Below are positions 9,024 to 16,704 of a DNA stretch of 64,000 nucleotides, piece after piece. The DNA is from Streptomyces aurantiacus (lineage in GTDB: Bacteria > Actinomycetota > Actinomycetes > Streptomycetales > Streptomycetaceae). Positions within the stretch are counted from its first letter, which is position 1, and every line of letters starts with the position of its first letter. Location: contig NZ_CP114282.1 in the NCBI RefSeq assembly GCF_027107535.1, positions 186,001 to 250,000 of the forward strand, given 5' to 3'. The position numbers and the translations under genes were made by a program. The notes beneath the pieces were generated by a model. It was not told where the DNA came from, searched no databases, and saw nothing but the letters and a program-made list of their open reading frames with translations.

Positions 9024-9920
9024 GTGATGACGAACGTGAACGTGGATGTGGGCGGGGGTGACCGGCTGGCGCTGGCGGTGCTCGTCCAGTACCGGATGGC
9101 CACGACCGAACAGATGCACTGGGTGATCGCCCCCGGGGTGCGCATCGAGCAGACCAGGCGGCGGCTGGCCCGGCTGCGGGAGGCAGGGCTGGTCGACCGG
9201 ATCACCCTGCCGCGGGCCGGACGGACCCGGGTGTGGTTCCCCACCCGGTACGGCGTGCAACTCGCCTGTGAGTGGCCCGAGATGCGCGGGCACCGGCCCT
9301 CCAGGACGGTGTCCGATCCGACCGCCGTACGGCTGAAGGTCGGCCACGCGCTGACCGTGACCGAGACCGCTCTCGCTTTCCTCCAAAACGCCCGCCGCCA
9401 CGGCGACCTGTGCCGGCCACTGGACTGGATCCCTGAGGTCCACCATCCGATAGGCAGCGGTGAGGCAGTCATCCCTGACGCTCTCCTGTACTACCGGCGT
9501 GGTCCCGACGACGACGACGGGGCGATGCTGCGGGCGTTCGTGGAAGTCGACCGGGCCACCATGGGCCCCGAACGCCTCGCCGCCAAACTGACCGCCTACG
9601 CCCGTCTTCACAGCTACGTGCCCACCGTCCCGGGGCGCCGACCGACCATCCAGGAACCGGCACTGGAGGACTGGCGGCGGCGTTACCCCCTGTTCCCTCG
9701 GCTGCTGTTCGTCCTGGACGGCACCGGCCCCACCGGTGCCAAGACGCGTATCCGTGCCCTGCGTGCGGCCGCCAGGGAGCTGCCGTCGTTCAGCTTCCTG
9801 CACGACGTGCCCGTCCTCGCGGCCCCGCTGAGCGACCTGCTCCGTGATGGGCCCTCCGCGCCCGTCTGGCGGCCCGTGCAGGATCCCGCCCAACTGGTCG
9901 CCTGGCACAGCTGGCCCTGA
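9024..9920 (+). CDS. replication-relaxation family protein
   Basis: 298 aa; starts at GTG 9024 with ATG 9027 immediately after, preceded by AGGAAG. The N-terminus is a winged-helix-like region with TEQMHWVI and RRRLARLREAGLVDRI, followed by an alpha/beta domain with DALLYYRRG and FVEVDRATMG. This organisation matches the replication-relaxation family (PF13814-type) of actinobacterial plasmids and integrative elements, thought to act in plasmid replication or transfer. It is a cytoplasmic DNA-binding protein. The TGGTCGGG repeats just upstream could be its own target, by inference. The name comes from the family; mechanism is not shown here. Confidence 0.75.
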   Translation: MMTNVNVDVGGGDRLALAVLVQYRMATTEQMHWVIAPGVRIEQTRRRLARLREAGLVDRITLPRAGRTRVWFPTRYGVQLACEWPEMRGHRPSRTVSDPTAVRLKVGHALTVTETALAFLQNARRHGDLCRPLDWIPEVHHPIGSGEAVIPDALLYYRRGPDDDDGAMLRAFVEVDRATMGPERLAAKLTAYARLHSYVPTVPGRRPTIQEPALEDWRRRYPLFPRLLFVLDGTGPTGAKTRIRALRAAARELPSFSFLHDVPVLAAPLSDLLRDGPSAPVWRPVQDPAQLVAWHSWP

Positions 9921-10128
9921 TCGGCGGCTGCGAGACGGCGTCCCTCTTCCTGTGGCTGTCGCGCAGGAAGAGGTGTCGGCGTACGAGGCGGGCTTGCCCA
10001 CGTGGTGTGACCTGGTGCAATCCGTGCTTCTGGGATGGGTGGGGTGCAACCTTCGGTGCACCTCTCGGTGCAACGGCTGACGCAACCGTCCAGGCAACGG
10101 TGGGGCCCACCAGGGAAGCAACCCTGTA

Positions 10129-10689
10129 TCAGGAGCCGTCAGGCTCCGGCTGGGTCGGTTCGGGGGCACTGGCACGCAGCGCGAGGGCGGCCCGTTCGCA
10201 GGCCCGGGCGACCTGTTCACGGAAGGGGTAGATCTGCGGGTGGGTCACGTTGCGGCGCAGGGCCGCCAGTGCTTCCACCCACTCCACGGCGTCCTCGGGC
10301 AGGGTGTAGGGCTGGCCGCTCAGCCGCTGTGCCGGGCGAGGCGCCGGCGGCGCCTGGGCAGCCTCCTGGAGAACGATGGTGCGCTGGACGACCTCCCGCA
10401 CCGGTGCCTGGTTCCGGCCGCCGTCGTCCACGGGACGCTCTGCCCGGTCCTGCGCGGTGCGCAGCTCCCAGCCGCGTCGGCGGTGCGCAGCAGTGCAGTA
10501 GCGCGGGGGCCGGCCACGGCCGCTGTACGCGACCGGTTCACCGCACCATGCGCAGGTGCGTTCCACCAGCCGCTCACTGGTGGTCGGCGTCTCAGGGCCG
10601 GTACTCCGGCCTGGCTTGCCCTGTCTGCCCTCGGGCCGCATTTTCGTCACAAACGAAACTCTAGAACCCCGATATTGCAGGGCTGACAC
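10129..10689 (-). CDS. small zinc-finger protein, unknown function
   Basis: 186 aa on the minus strand. A treble-clef-like metal site CAWCGEPV ... PPRYCTAAHRRRGWELR (about residues 46-75) is followed by a mixed helical C-terminus. The pattern of two Cys pairs then an Arg-rich helix is common in small actinobacterial mobile-element proteins thought to bind nucleic acid. It is divergent from the 10931 operon, and the TGGTCGGG cluster lies in the shared intergenic space, so joint regulation is possible. The start is uncertain; a later ATG at residue 17 is in frame. Confidence 0.6.
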   Translation of the reverse strand: MSALQYRGSRVSFVTKMRPEGRQGKPGRSTGPETPTTSERLVERTCAWCGEPVAYSGRGRPPRYCTAAHRRRGWELRTAQDRAERPVDDGGRNQAPVREVVQRTIVLQEAAQAPPAPRPAQRLSGQPYTLPEDAVEWVEALAALRRNVTHPQIYPFREQVARACERAALALRASAPEPTQPEPDGS

Positions 10690-10703
10690 CGCCGTCCCGG
10701 CCG

Positions 10704-10744
10704 TGGTCGGGCTCGTGGTCGGGGTACGACCATGAGACCGACCA
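10704..10744. promoter_or_regulatory. TGGTCGGG repeats between divergent genes
   Basis: Direct copies at 10704-10711 and 10716-10723 (12-bp spacing) and an inverted copy, ccgacca, at 10738-10744. It sits between the minus-strand zinc-finger gene and the plus-strand sigma-factor operon, so it could regulate both. Confidence 0.5.
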
Positions 10745-10930
10745 CGGCCTTGATGCGGCTGCCGCAGCCGACGGGCGAAAGCCCTATGGGGATCGGCCCG
10801 CCCGGGAGCGTTCGAAGACCCGCGGTATCAATTGTTCGGCCCACGAGTTCACGATCATGAGCTCCTTGCCCCCTTAACTCTTGCCCGGCCTCAAGGACGG
10901 GTCCGTAGTACGAGCAAGGGGGGATCCCTG

Positions 10931-11176
10931 ATGGACCCGACCACGGCCGTCATCGTCTCGATCGTCATCGCCAAGGCCTGCGCGCTGCTGGCGCTCTGGA
11001 TCCGCCTGCGCTGGCGGGCACGCCGTGAACAGCAGCGGCAGCGATACCTTCTCCAGGTCACCGAGACCGTGGCATCGGACGGCCAGGTGGAGCTCGATGA
11101 CCGGGACGGCGACGGCCACCGCCTGCACGTGAAGATCACCCGTACTCCGGTTCCAGGGGAGGACCAGGCAGCGTGA
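10931..11176 (+). CDS. small single-span membrane protein
   Basis: 81 aa from ATG 10931, chosen because AAGGGGGGAT lies just upstream. One N-terminal hydrophobic segment ([19 protein letters not shown]) is followed by a very basic stretch ([14 protein letters not shown]) and an acidic C-terminal half. Topology would place the C-terminus in the cytoplasm. It overlaps the next gene by four bases (GTGA), implying translational coupling to the sigma factor. It could be a membrane-held partner of that sigma factor, but no anti-sigma motif is seen. Confidence 0.65.
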   Translation: MDPTTAVIVSIVIAKACALLALWIRLRWRARREQQRQRYLLQVTETVASDGQVELDDRDGDGHRLHVKITRTPVPGEDQAA

Positions 11177-11748
11177 GCACCCATGACCCGGCGGACAGTG
11201 TCGACCGCCCTGCGGCCGCGCCCGCACCCCCCGGCCCGCCAGGCCAACGCCACCGTGCCCGGCAACAGGCAGACAACGAGTTCTCCGCCTTCTACCGCGA
11301 GAACATCCGCCCCCTGACCGGCTTCCTGATCAACCACGGCGCCGCCGTTCACGTGGCCGCAGACATCGCCCAGGAGATCATGACCGATGCCTACCGGAAC
11401 TGGGACCGCATCACCCATCCGAAGGCCTGGGTCCACAAAGCCGCCTCACGCGCGCTCGTGCGCAAAGTCGCCTCCGTCGAAGAACCCGTCGGCGACGTAG
11501 CCGAACCCACCTCCCTGGTGCCCCGCCCCGACGCCATCGCGGAATGGGAGGCCCAGCACGACGCGCTACCCCTGCTACGCAGTCTGCCGATGAAGCAGAG
11601 CCAGGTCATGGCCTGGACGCTGGCAGGCTTCACCCCCACCGACATCGCCGACCACCTCGGCCTGCCGGCCGAGAACGTACGCGCCAACCTGAAACTAGCC
11701 CGCCGCGCCGCAGCCGCCTACCTCAAGGCACGGGAGGGGGACCAGTGA
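11173..11748 (+). CDS. sigma-70 family (ECF-like) RNA polymerase sigma factor
   Basis: 191 aa from GTG 11173, overlapping the upstream stop (GTGA). Region 2 is visible around [20 protein letters not shown] and [16 protein letters not shown]. Region 4 appears as [19 protein letters not shown] with the helix-turn-helix [18 protein letters not shown]. Size and two-region layout fit ECF-type sigma factors, which direct RNA polymerase to specific promoters. The N-terminal 30 residues are Pro/Ala-rich and probably disordered. It is the middle gene of three coupled ones (10931, 11173, 11745), so the flanking proteins may modulate it. Confidence 0.75.
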   Translation: MSTHDPADSVDRPAAAPAPPGPPGQRHRARQQADNEFSAFYRENIRPLTGFLINHGAAVHVAADIAQEIMTDAYRNWDRITHPKAWVHKAASRALVRKVASVEEPVGDVAEPTSLVPRPDAIAEWEAQHDALPLLRSLPMKQSQVMAWTLAGFTPTDIADHLGLPAENVRANLKLARRAAAAYLKAREGDQ

Positions 11749-12812
11749 CCCGCCACTTCGGACCCAACGACCACGATCAGGCCGCGCATCACTGGCTCAA
11801 CCAGCATCAGCACGCCTTGCCCTACGCCCTCGACGACCTCCTCGACACCGAGGCAGGCCTGCGCGAAATCCTCCTCCACTCCCACCACGACGCTGCCACA
11901 GACAACCTCGACACCGTCCTCGACACCGAAGCCGGCCTTGCCGCCATCCTCCCCGCCCCTCCAACCCCACCGGCTGACACCCACGACACGCCGCCCCACC
12001 ACACCGACACAATGGAACTCCTCCGCGCGCTCAGCCCCGCAGACCGCATGACCCTGCGCAACAACCCCGACGTCAAAACTGCCAGCCAAGCCCGCACCCG
12101 CGACCTCGACCGCGTCGACCACCGCGACCTCGCCCGCGACCTCGCCCGCGACCTCGCCGACGCCCTCGACCTCGACCTCGACCGAGCACGCGCCCTCGCC
12201 CGCGACCACGACCTCGACCACGCCCTCGACCGAGCAAGCGCCCTCGACCTCGCCCTCGACCGCGCCCTCGCCCTCGACTCCGCCCGCGACCGCGCCCGCG
12301 CCCGCGACCGCGCCCGCGTTCTCGACCTCGCCCTCGCCGGCGCCCTCGACCGAGCACGCGCCCGCGACCTCGCCCTCGTCCTCGTCCTCGACCGAGCACG
12401 CGCCCGCGTCCGCGACCTCGACCGCATCCTCGCCCGCGCCCTCGTCCGCGCCCGCGCCCTCGACCTCGACCGCATGCGCGCCCGCGTCCGCGGCGCCCTC
12501 GACCTCATCGTCGAAATTCGTACCGCCGAGGTGGGCCGGGCCATCGGCCTAGCACTCCGCCGGGAACCCCTCGCGCTCGACAAGGATTCGCTGCACGCAC
12601 TCCTGGACGATTTCACCGCCACAGACCTGAGCAACGCCGACCTGACCGGCATTGACCTCAGCGGTGTCCACTGGTCCGAACACACCACGCAGTGGCCGCC
12701 AGCCATCAACGTCGAAGACCTCAAGACCCGCTCGGACGAAACCCCGCCCGGCAGCGGTACCTGGATCGTCCGGTCCGGCACCGCGACCATCCGCGACCTA
12801 GCCGAACGCTGA
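11745..12812 (+). CDS. protein with long Arg/Asp/Leu/Ala low-complexity helix
   Basis: 355 aa from GTG 11745, overlapping the sigma factor stop by four bases. Residues about 1-110 are ordinary, with a duplicated LDTEAGL block. Residues about 115-255 are almost entirely R, D, L and A (for example RDLARDLARDLADALDLDL), predicted to form a long charged helix. The C-terminus has a short pentapeptide-like stretch (LSNADLTGIDLSG) and a compact tail. Repeats of cgcgacctcgcc-like units keep several frames open on both strands, so competing ORFs here are artefacts. Function unknown; translational coupling suggests a job with the sigma factor. Confidence 0.65.
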   Translation: MTRHFGPNDHDQAAHHWLNQHQHALPYALDDLLDTEAGLREILLHSHHDAATDNLDTVLDTEAGLAAILPAPPTPPADTHDTPPHHTDTMELLRALSPADRMTLRNNPDVKTASQARTRDLDRVDHRDLARDLARDLADALDLDLDRARALARDHDLDHALDRASALDLALDRALALDSARDRARARDRARVLDLALAGALDRARARDLALVLVLDRARARVRDLDRILARALVRARALDLDRMRARVRGALDLIVEIRTAEVGRAIGLALRREPLALDKDSLHALLDDFTATDLSNADLTGIDLSGVHWSEHTTQWPPAINVEDLKTRSDETPPGSGTWIVRSGTATIRDLAER

Positions 12813-12850
12813 GATTGGAAGCTGGCCACGAAGAGGATGTGACAGCGCTT

Positions 12851-13315
12851 CTACCGGACCGACTGCCGGAACGCGTCGATCGCGGTGCGCACCTGGTGGG
12901 CCTGGTCCCACTCCGCGCCGTACTCGCCGGTGGGCGTACGCCAGGACCGCACCAGGCTCTCCGCGGTGTCCGCTACCGCCTCCGGAGCCGCGAAGACGCG
13001 TTGGAGCGGGACCAGAGGACGGCGCGGGAGGGTGCCGTCGCGGATGAGGCGGACCGTGGCGTAGGACCAGCCGGTGTCCTCATCCCAGTGGAACTGGACG
13101 CCTCCTGGACCGGCGGTGCGGCTGACGTCCCAGCTCAGCTCCATGGACATGATGTCGCCGTGCGCGCGGCCGGCCCGGTCGATGCAGACCGCGCCGGGCG
13201 GGATCCCGCGGCCGGTGAGCGCCTCGTCGACGGCTTGGAGGTAAGGCCAGTGCGGCAAGCTTTGAGCGCAGCCTGGCCAGCCGGGCGGATCGAGCAGCAT
13301 CCCTCTCACCTCCAC
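12851..13315 (-). CDS. DUF6292-like protein
   Basis: 154 aa, or 149 aa if ATG 13300 is used. Blocks such as ALTGRGIPPGAVCIDRAGRA and GGVQFHWDEDTGWSYA resemble a small Streptomyces family I recall as DUF6292, of unknown function and common on mobile elements. No signal peptide or membrane span. It lies 20 bp downstream of the Y-family polymerase gene on the same strand, probably one transcript. Confidence 0.6.
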   Translation of the reverse strand: MEVRGMLLDPPGWPGCAQSLPHWPYLQAVDEALTGRGIPPGAVCIDRAGRAHGDIMSMELSWDVSRTAGPGGVQFHWDEDTGWSYATVRLIRDGTLPRRPLVPLQRVFAAPEAVADTAESLVRSWRTPTGEYGAEWDQAHQVRTAIDAFRQSVR

Positions 13316-13334
13316 CTGCGGGTCGGATGCCGGG

Positions 13335-14348
13335 TCATGAGACGCGCAGGAACGTGGCGGCCGGGCCGATCACGCCGGGCCCGAACTTCGCGCGGATCCG
13401 ATCGCTGACCTTCTCAGCGATCAGCCGGTCCTCGCGCGCCTGGTCCAGGCTGATCTGCTGGGCAACCTGGTCGGCGTCGACCAGGTCCTCGCCCTTGAGG
13501 ACCAGTCCGGTCAAGCGGCCTCGCTGCAGGCCCGCAGCGTCGACGATGCGATACGCCAGGGTGCGCAGGTCGTCGTCGTGCGCCGAGGCCTCCGGCAGGC
13601 GACGCGTCTTCTCCCACGAGGCCCCGCCGGCGAACCGCAGTACCAGGGTCAGGCCGCGGGCCACCTGGCCGCGCTGGCGCAGCCGGTGGGCGAGCTGCAC
13701 GACCAGGTCGAGCAGGGCCGCGCGGACCAGCGCGCCGTCCAGGGTGTGTTGGGCGAGGGTGTGGCGCACGGTCAGGGTGGCGGGCAGGGCGCGCGGGGCG
13801 ACGGGGCGGGGGTCGATGCCGCGGGCCCGGTCGGCGGCCATCCGTCCGGCGCGGCCGCCGAGCAGGCGCTGCACGGTGGCCGGCGGGACCGCGGCGAGCA
13901 GGCCCACGCAGTGCACTCCGAACTCCCGCAGCGCTGCCGCGTGCTTCGGGCCGATGCCGTGCAGGGCTTCGACGGGCAGCGGACCGAGCCAGTCGACGAC
14001 GTGGTCGGGGTCGATGGCGAGGACGCCGCCGGGGGTGTCGATCTGGCCGGAGGCGGTGGCCGCGACTGTGATCGTTTGCCCGATCCCCACGCGCAAGTCG
14101 ACACCCAGCCGAGAGAGGGTCCGTATCCGCAGCACCTCTCCCAGCCGCCGGGCATCGGTGCCGTGGTAGCGCAGGGCGCCCTTGAGCTCCACCAGGGCTG
14201 CGGACGGTGGCAGCGCCTGAACGACCGGGGAAAACTCCGCGAGCAGTTCCAGGACCTGCCGGAAGACGTCCTCCGGCAGACGGTCGGGGCAGCGCACATG
14301 CATCACACTCGACACCCGCTGATCTCCCGACACCGCTTCCGCCGCCAT
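13335..14348 (-). CDS. degenerate Y-family DNA polymerase (DinB/ImuB-like)
   Basis: Start set at ATG 14348 because GGAGG is well placed; an upstream in-frame start exists at 14372. 337 aa. The middle matches a Y-family thumb with an HhH element, PVEALHGIGPKHAAALREFG, and the C-terminal half a little-finger-like domain. The N-terminal palm is short. The usual SxDEAF motif reads PPSAALVEL and the first catalytic Asp is absent, so polymerase activity is unlikely. ImuB-type proteins act as non-catalytic scaffolds in mutagenic repair; that role is possible. Versions like this occur on actinobacterial mobile elements. Confidence 0.7.
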   Translation of the reverse strand: MAAEAVSGDQRVSSVMHVRCPDRLPEDVFRQVLELLAEFSPVVQALPPSAALVELKGALRYHGTDARRLGEVLRIRTLSRLGVDLRVGIGQTITVAATASGQIDTPGGVLAIDPDHVVDWLGPLPVEALHGIGPKHAAALREFGVHCVGLLAAVPPATVQRLLGGRAGRMAADRARGIDPRPVAPRALPATLTVRHTLAQHTLDGALVRAALLDLVVQLAHRLRQRGQVARGLTLVLRFAGGASWEKTRRLPEASAHDDDLRTLAYRIVDAAGLQRGRLTGLVLKGEDLVDADQVAQQISLDQAREDRLIAEKVSDRIRAKFGPGVIGPAATFLRVS

Positions 14349-14440
14349 GGCACCCACCTCCACTACACTCACCTTATAGAACTAGTATTCGAACACGCGA
14401 GGGATGCAGCCCTCTCAGTCGAAGATCCCCGGGACGGACC

Positions 14441-14815
14441 ATGCTGGACGACCTGCCCCCTGACCTGGGTCGACTCTTCGCGTTGAGGACCTGGCATGCC
14501 ATGTGGCTGCAGCGCATCGACGACAAGATCGCTGCCCTCCAGCAGCGGGAAGCCGAGCGGGAACGCGGACGGCAGGTCCGGCCTGCGGAGCCGGAGTGGT
14601 TCGTCGAACTCGGCATCGGTGACGGACGGCCGCCCACCGAGGTCCACGTGGGCGGCTGCTACGCCGCGGGCAAACGACGGCGTCCCGTCGGCCGGGACGA
14701 AGCACGCCGGCTCCTCGCCTCAGGAGTACGGGCCTGCAGCCATTGCCAGCCCGACACCGCCCTGGACATCCTCGACTTACCCACCCGACCGGCCCTCTCC
14801 GCTGCGGCGCACTGA
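14441..14815 (+). CDS. DUF6233 family protein
   Basis: 124 aa from ATG 14441. The sequence runs DLGRLFALRTWHAMWLQRI, a charged helix, EWFVELGIGDGRPP, VHVGGCYAAGKRRRPV and SGVRACSHCQPDT. This order is characteristic of the DUF6233 family, very common in Streptomyces and of unknown function. One early Cys and a CxxC pair could bind metal. Divergent from the polymerase-like gene. Confidence 0.8.
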   Translation: MLDDLPPDLGRLFALRTWHAMWLQRIDDKIAALQQREAERERGRQVRPAEPEWFVELGIGDGRPPTEVHVGGCYAAGKRRRPVGRDEARRLLASGVRACSHCQPDTALDILDLPTRPALSAAAH

Positions 14816-14873
14816 CCGGCCCCCTCCGGTCACGTTCGCTGCCCTGCCCCTCCCCCAGAACAGGCTGTCCCTG

Positions 14874-15086
14874 ATGACCAGTAGTGCTTTCCCGCCGCCG
14901 ATCAGCGAGCCGGACCCGTCCACTTTCACCTGTTCCAGCAGCATGGTCGGGCCCTGTTCCGGCTGCCAGCGCAGCACGCACAAGTACGGCAACGGTGGCC
15001 TGCCCCTGTGCCACTGGTGCATGGCCACCGCCCGGGAGGGCTGGGGTACCGGCATCCGCTTCAACAACACCCGCACACAGAACTGA
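14874..15086 (+). CDS. 70-aa Cys-rich protein, likely zinc-binding
   Basis: Starts at ATG 14874, 58 bp after the DUF6233 gene. A CSGC pair and a CHWC pair, separated by a Gly-rich linker, form a probable four-Cys zinc site. The remainder is polar. Small enough to be missed, but spacing and Cys layout support it. Function unknown. Confidence 0.55.
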   Translation: MTSSAFPPPISEPDPSTFTCSSSMVGPCSGCQRSTHKYGNGGLPLCHWCMATAREGWGTGIRFNNTRTQN

Positions 15087-15117
15087 CCCGCGCAACTGAC
15101 CTCGAAGTGCGCAAGCG

Positions 15118-15147
15118 CCCGACCACGGTGGTCGGGTCTGTGGTCGG
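15118..15147. promoter_or_regulatory. 19-bp palindrome plus direct TGGTCGG copy
   Basis: cccgaccacggtggtcggg (15118-15136) is a perfect palindrome containing TGGTCGGG. A further direct copy lies at 15141-15147, 12 bp after the first. It occurs downstream of the Cys-rich gene, about 50 bp from the 3' end of the minus-strand gene at 15195, so an operator for either is not obvious; an iteron role is equally possible. Confidence 0.5.
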
Positions 15148-15194
15148 CGTTAGCCAAACCGGTGGCCGGGGCACCACCACCGGGCCGTCGGTTG

Positions 15195-15572
15195 TCAACG
15201 GGCACGCCGACCGGGGACGGGCGCGGCCTGCAGGAACACCCGAGCCCGCGCCAGGAAAATGCGGCGTCTGCTGTTCAGCTGGGCCCGCACCCTACGGTAG
15301 TCGTCCCAGGTTGCTTCGCTGTCGTCGGAGAGCATCTCGGTGAGCCGATCACAGTGGAGGCCAAGTGCCAAAGCCATAGCTACGGCGCCCCCTTCCATGC
15401 TGTCCGGTCCCATCAGCTCCACACGCTCCACCGCCGACTCAAGGCCTGCTTGGGCGGTATCGAGATGGTCGACGACGTTGTTGTAGCGGATTGTTTCGGG
15501 ATCCCCGTCCTCAGCCGGAGGGAGCTGAGCCCAGGACTCCCAGGCTCTGACCATCGTGTCGATCTGGGACAC
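15195..15572 (-). CDS. hypothetical protein, possibly 5' truncated
   Basis: 125 aa if GTG 15572 is the start. The frame remains open upstream to about 15650 and encodes a coherent helix (LRGQRLEAYADFLKAWDQA) without an ATG, GTG or TTG, so the native N-terminus may have been lost. The visible protein is all-helical and charged. Not recognised. Confidence 0.45.
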   Translation of the reverse strand: MSQIDTMVRAWESWAQLPPAEDGDPETIRYNNVVDHLDTAQAGLESAVERVELMGPDSMEGGAVAMALALGLHCDRLTEMLSDDSEATWDDYRRVRAQLNSRRRIFLARARVFLQAAPVPGRRAR

Positions 15573-15802
15573 AGCCTGGTCCCACGCCTTGAGGAAGTCG
15601 GCGTACGCCTCCAGGCGCTGGCCTCGCAGCCACTGCTCAGTAGGTGTTTTTCAACTTCCCGCTCCTGATCAGCGGAAGAGTGCCACTAGAGTGGTGCGTG
15701 GGCCGTGACTGGCGCTGAGGTGGAGCACCACCGGGGAGCGGTCTGACGAATCGGTCGATGCCGTGCGCCTGGGCGAGTGGTCAGCGACGCCTGGAGGCGA
15801 CC

Positions 15803-16669
15803 ATGTCCCAGACACAGACAGCCCGGCTCATGGACGGCGTTGGCCTTGCCCGGCGCATCGTTGAGGAGACGTCAAGCAAGGCGACAGAGCTTGTGCGACG
15901 TGTCGGCGTGACGCCTTGCCTCGCAACGGTGCTGGTAGGTGAGGATCCGGCTTCGGTGACGTACGTCCGGATGAAGCGGGCCCGTTGCGCGAAGGCGGGC
16001 ATCGAGTCCCGACTTGTCAGCCTGCCGGCCACCACTACAACCGCTGAGCTGGTGGAGACCATCCAGTCCCTCTCGCAGGACGCCGGAGTGCACGGCATCT
16101 TGCTTCAGCACCCCGTAGGCCCTCACATCGATGAGCGGGCGGCATTCGAGGCCATCGCGCCGGAGAAGGACGTCGACGGGGTCACGATGAGCTCCTTCGG
16201 GGCGATGAGCTTCGGACTGCCTGGATTCGCATCGTGCACCCCGGGCGGGATCATGCGGCTCTTGGACGAGTATGAGGTCGATCTTGCAGGTCAGCACGCC
16301 GTTGTCGTGGGTCGCAGTGCGATCCTCGGCAAGCCCGTCGGAATGCTCTTGCTCGCCCGGGACGCCACTGTCACCTACTGCCACTCCCGTACGACCGATC
16401 TGGCCGCGATCGTGCACGAAGCGGACGTTGTTGTGGCGGCCGTGGGAAGGCCTCGGCTTATTCGCGGCGAAGACGTCAAACCAGGGGCCGTCGTGATCGA
16501 TGCCGGATACAACCCCGGCAACGTCGGCGACGTCGACTTCGACACTGCCCGCACTCGTGCCCGCTTGATCACACCGGTCCCCGGCGGGGTCGGACCCATG
16601 ACCATCGCAGTCCTGCTGGCGCAGACGGTCGACGCGGCATCCATCCAGCTTGGGCTGGCCGGCCGATGA
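15803..16669 (+). CDS. folD: methylenetetrahydrofolate dehydrogenase/cyclohydrolase (FolD)
   Basis: 288 aa from ATG 15803 with GGAGG upstream; an in-frame ATG at 15758 is less likely. FolD interconverts 5,10-methylene-, methenyl- and 10-formyl-tetrahydrofolate in the cytoplasm. Key residues are visible: Tyr54 and Lys58 in YVRMKRARCAKAG, Gln102 in LLQHPVG, KDVDG at about 122-126 and CTPGG at 145-149. The NADP-binding strand VVVGRSAILGKPVG is also present. The usual segment after DVDG (FHP, N, G) is replaced by VTMSSFGAMSFGLPG, an unusual divergence. Its location among mobile-element genes suggests a second, accessory copy. Activity is likely but specificity may differ. Confidence 0.85.
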   Translation: MSQTQTARLMDGVGLARRIVEETSSKATELVRRVGVTPCLATVLVGEDPASVTYVRMKRARCAKAGIESRLVSLPATTTTAELVETIQSLSQDAGVHGILLQHPVGPHIDERAAFEAIAPEKDVDGVTMSSFGAMSFGLPGFASCTPGGIMRLLDEYEVDLAGQHAVVVGRSAILGKPVGMLLLARDATVTYCHSRTTDLAAIVHEADVVVAAVGRPRLIRGEDVKPGAVVIDAGYNPGNVGDVDFDTARTRARLITPVPGGVGPMTIAVLLAQTVDAASIQLGLAGR

Positions 16670-16704
16670 GGAGGTCACCCTTGATCTTGGCGTGGCCGAC
16701 GAGC

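Noticed and set aside
11822..12829. 335-aa Arg/Ser-rich minus-strand frame
   Set aside because: Produced by the hexamer-like repeat of the sense low-complexity gene.
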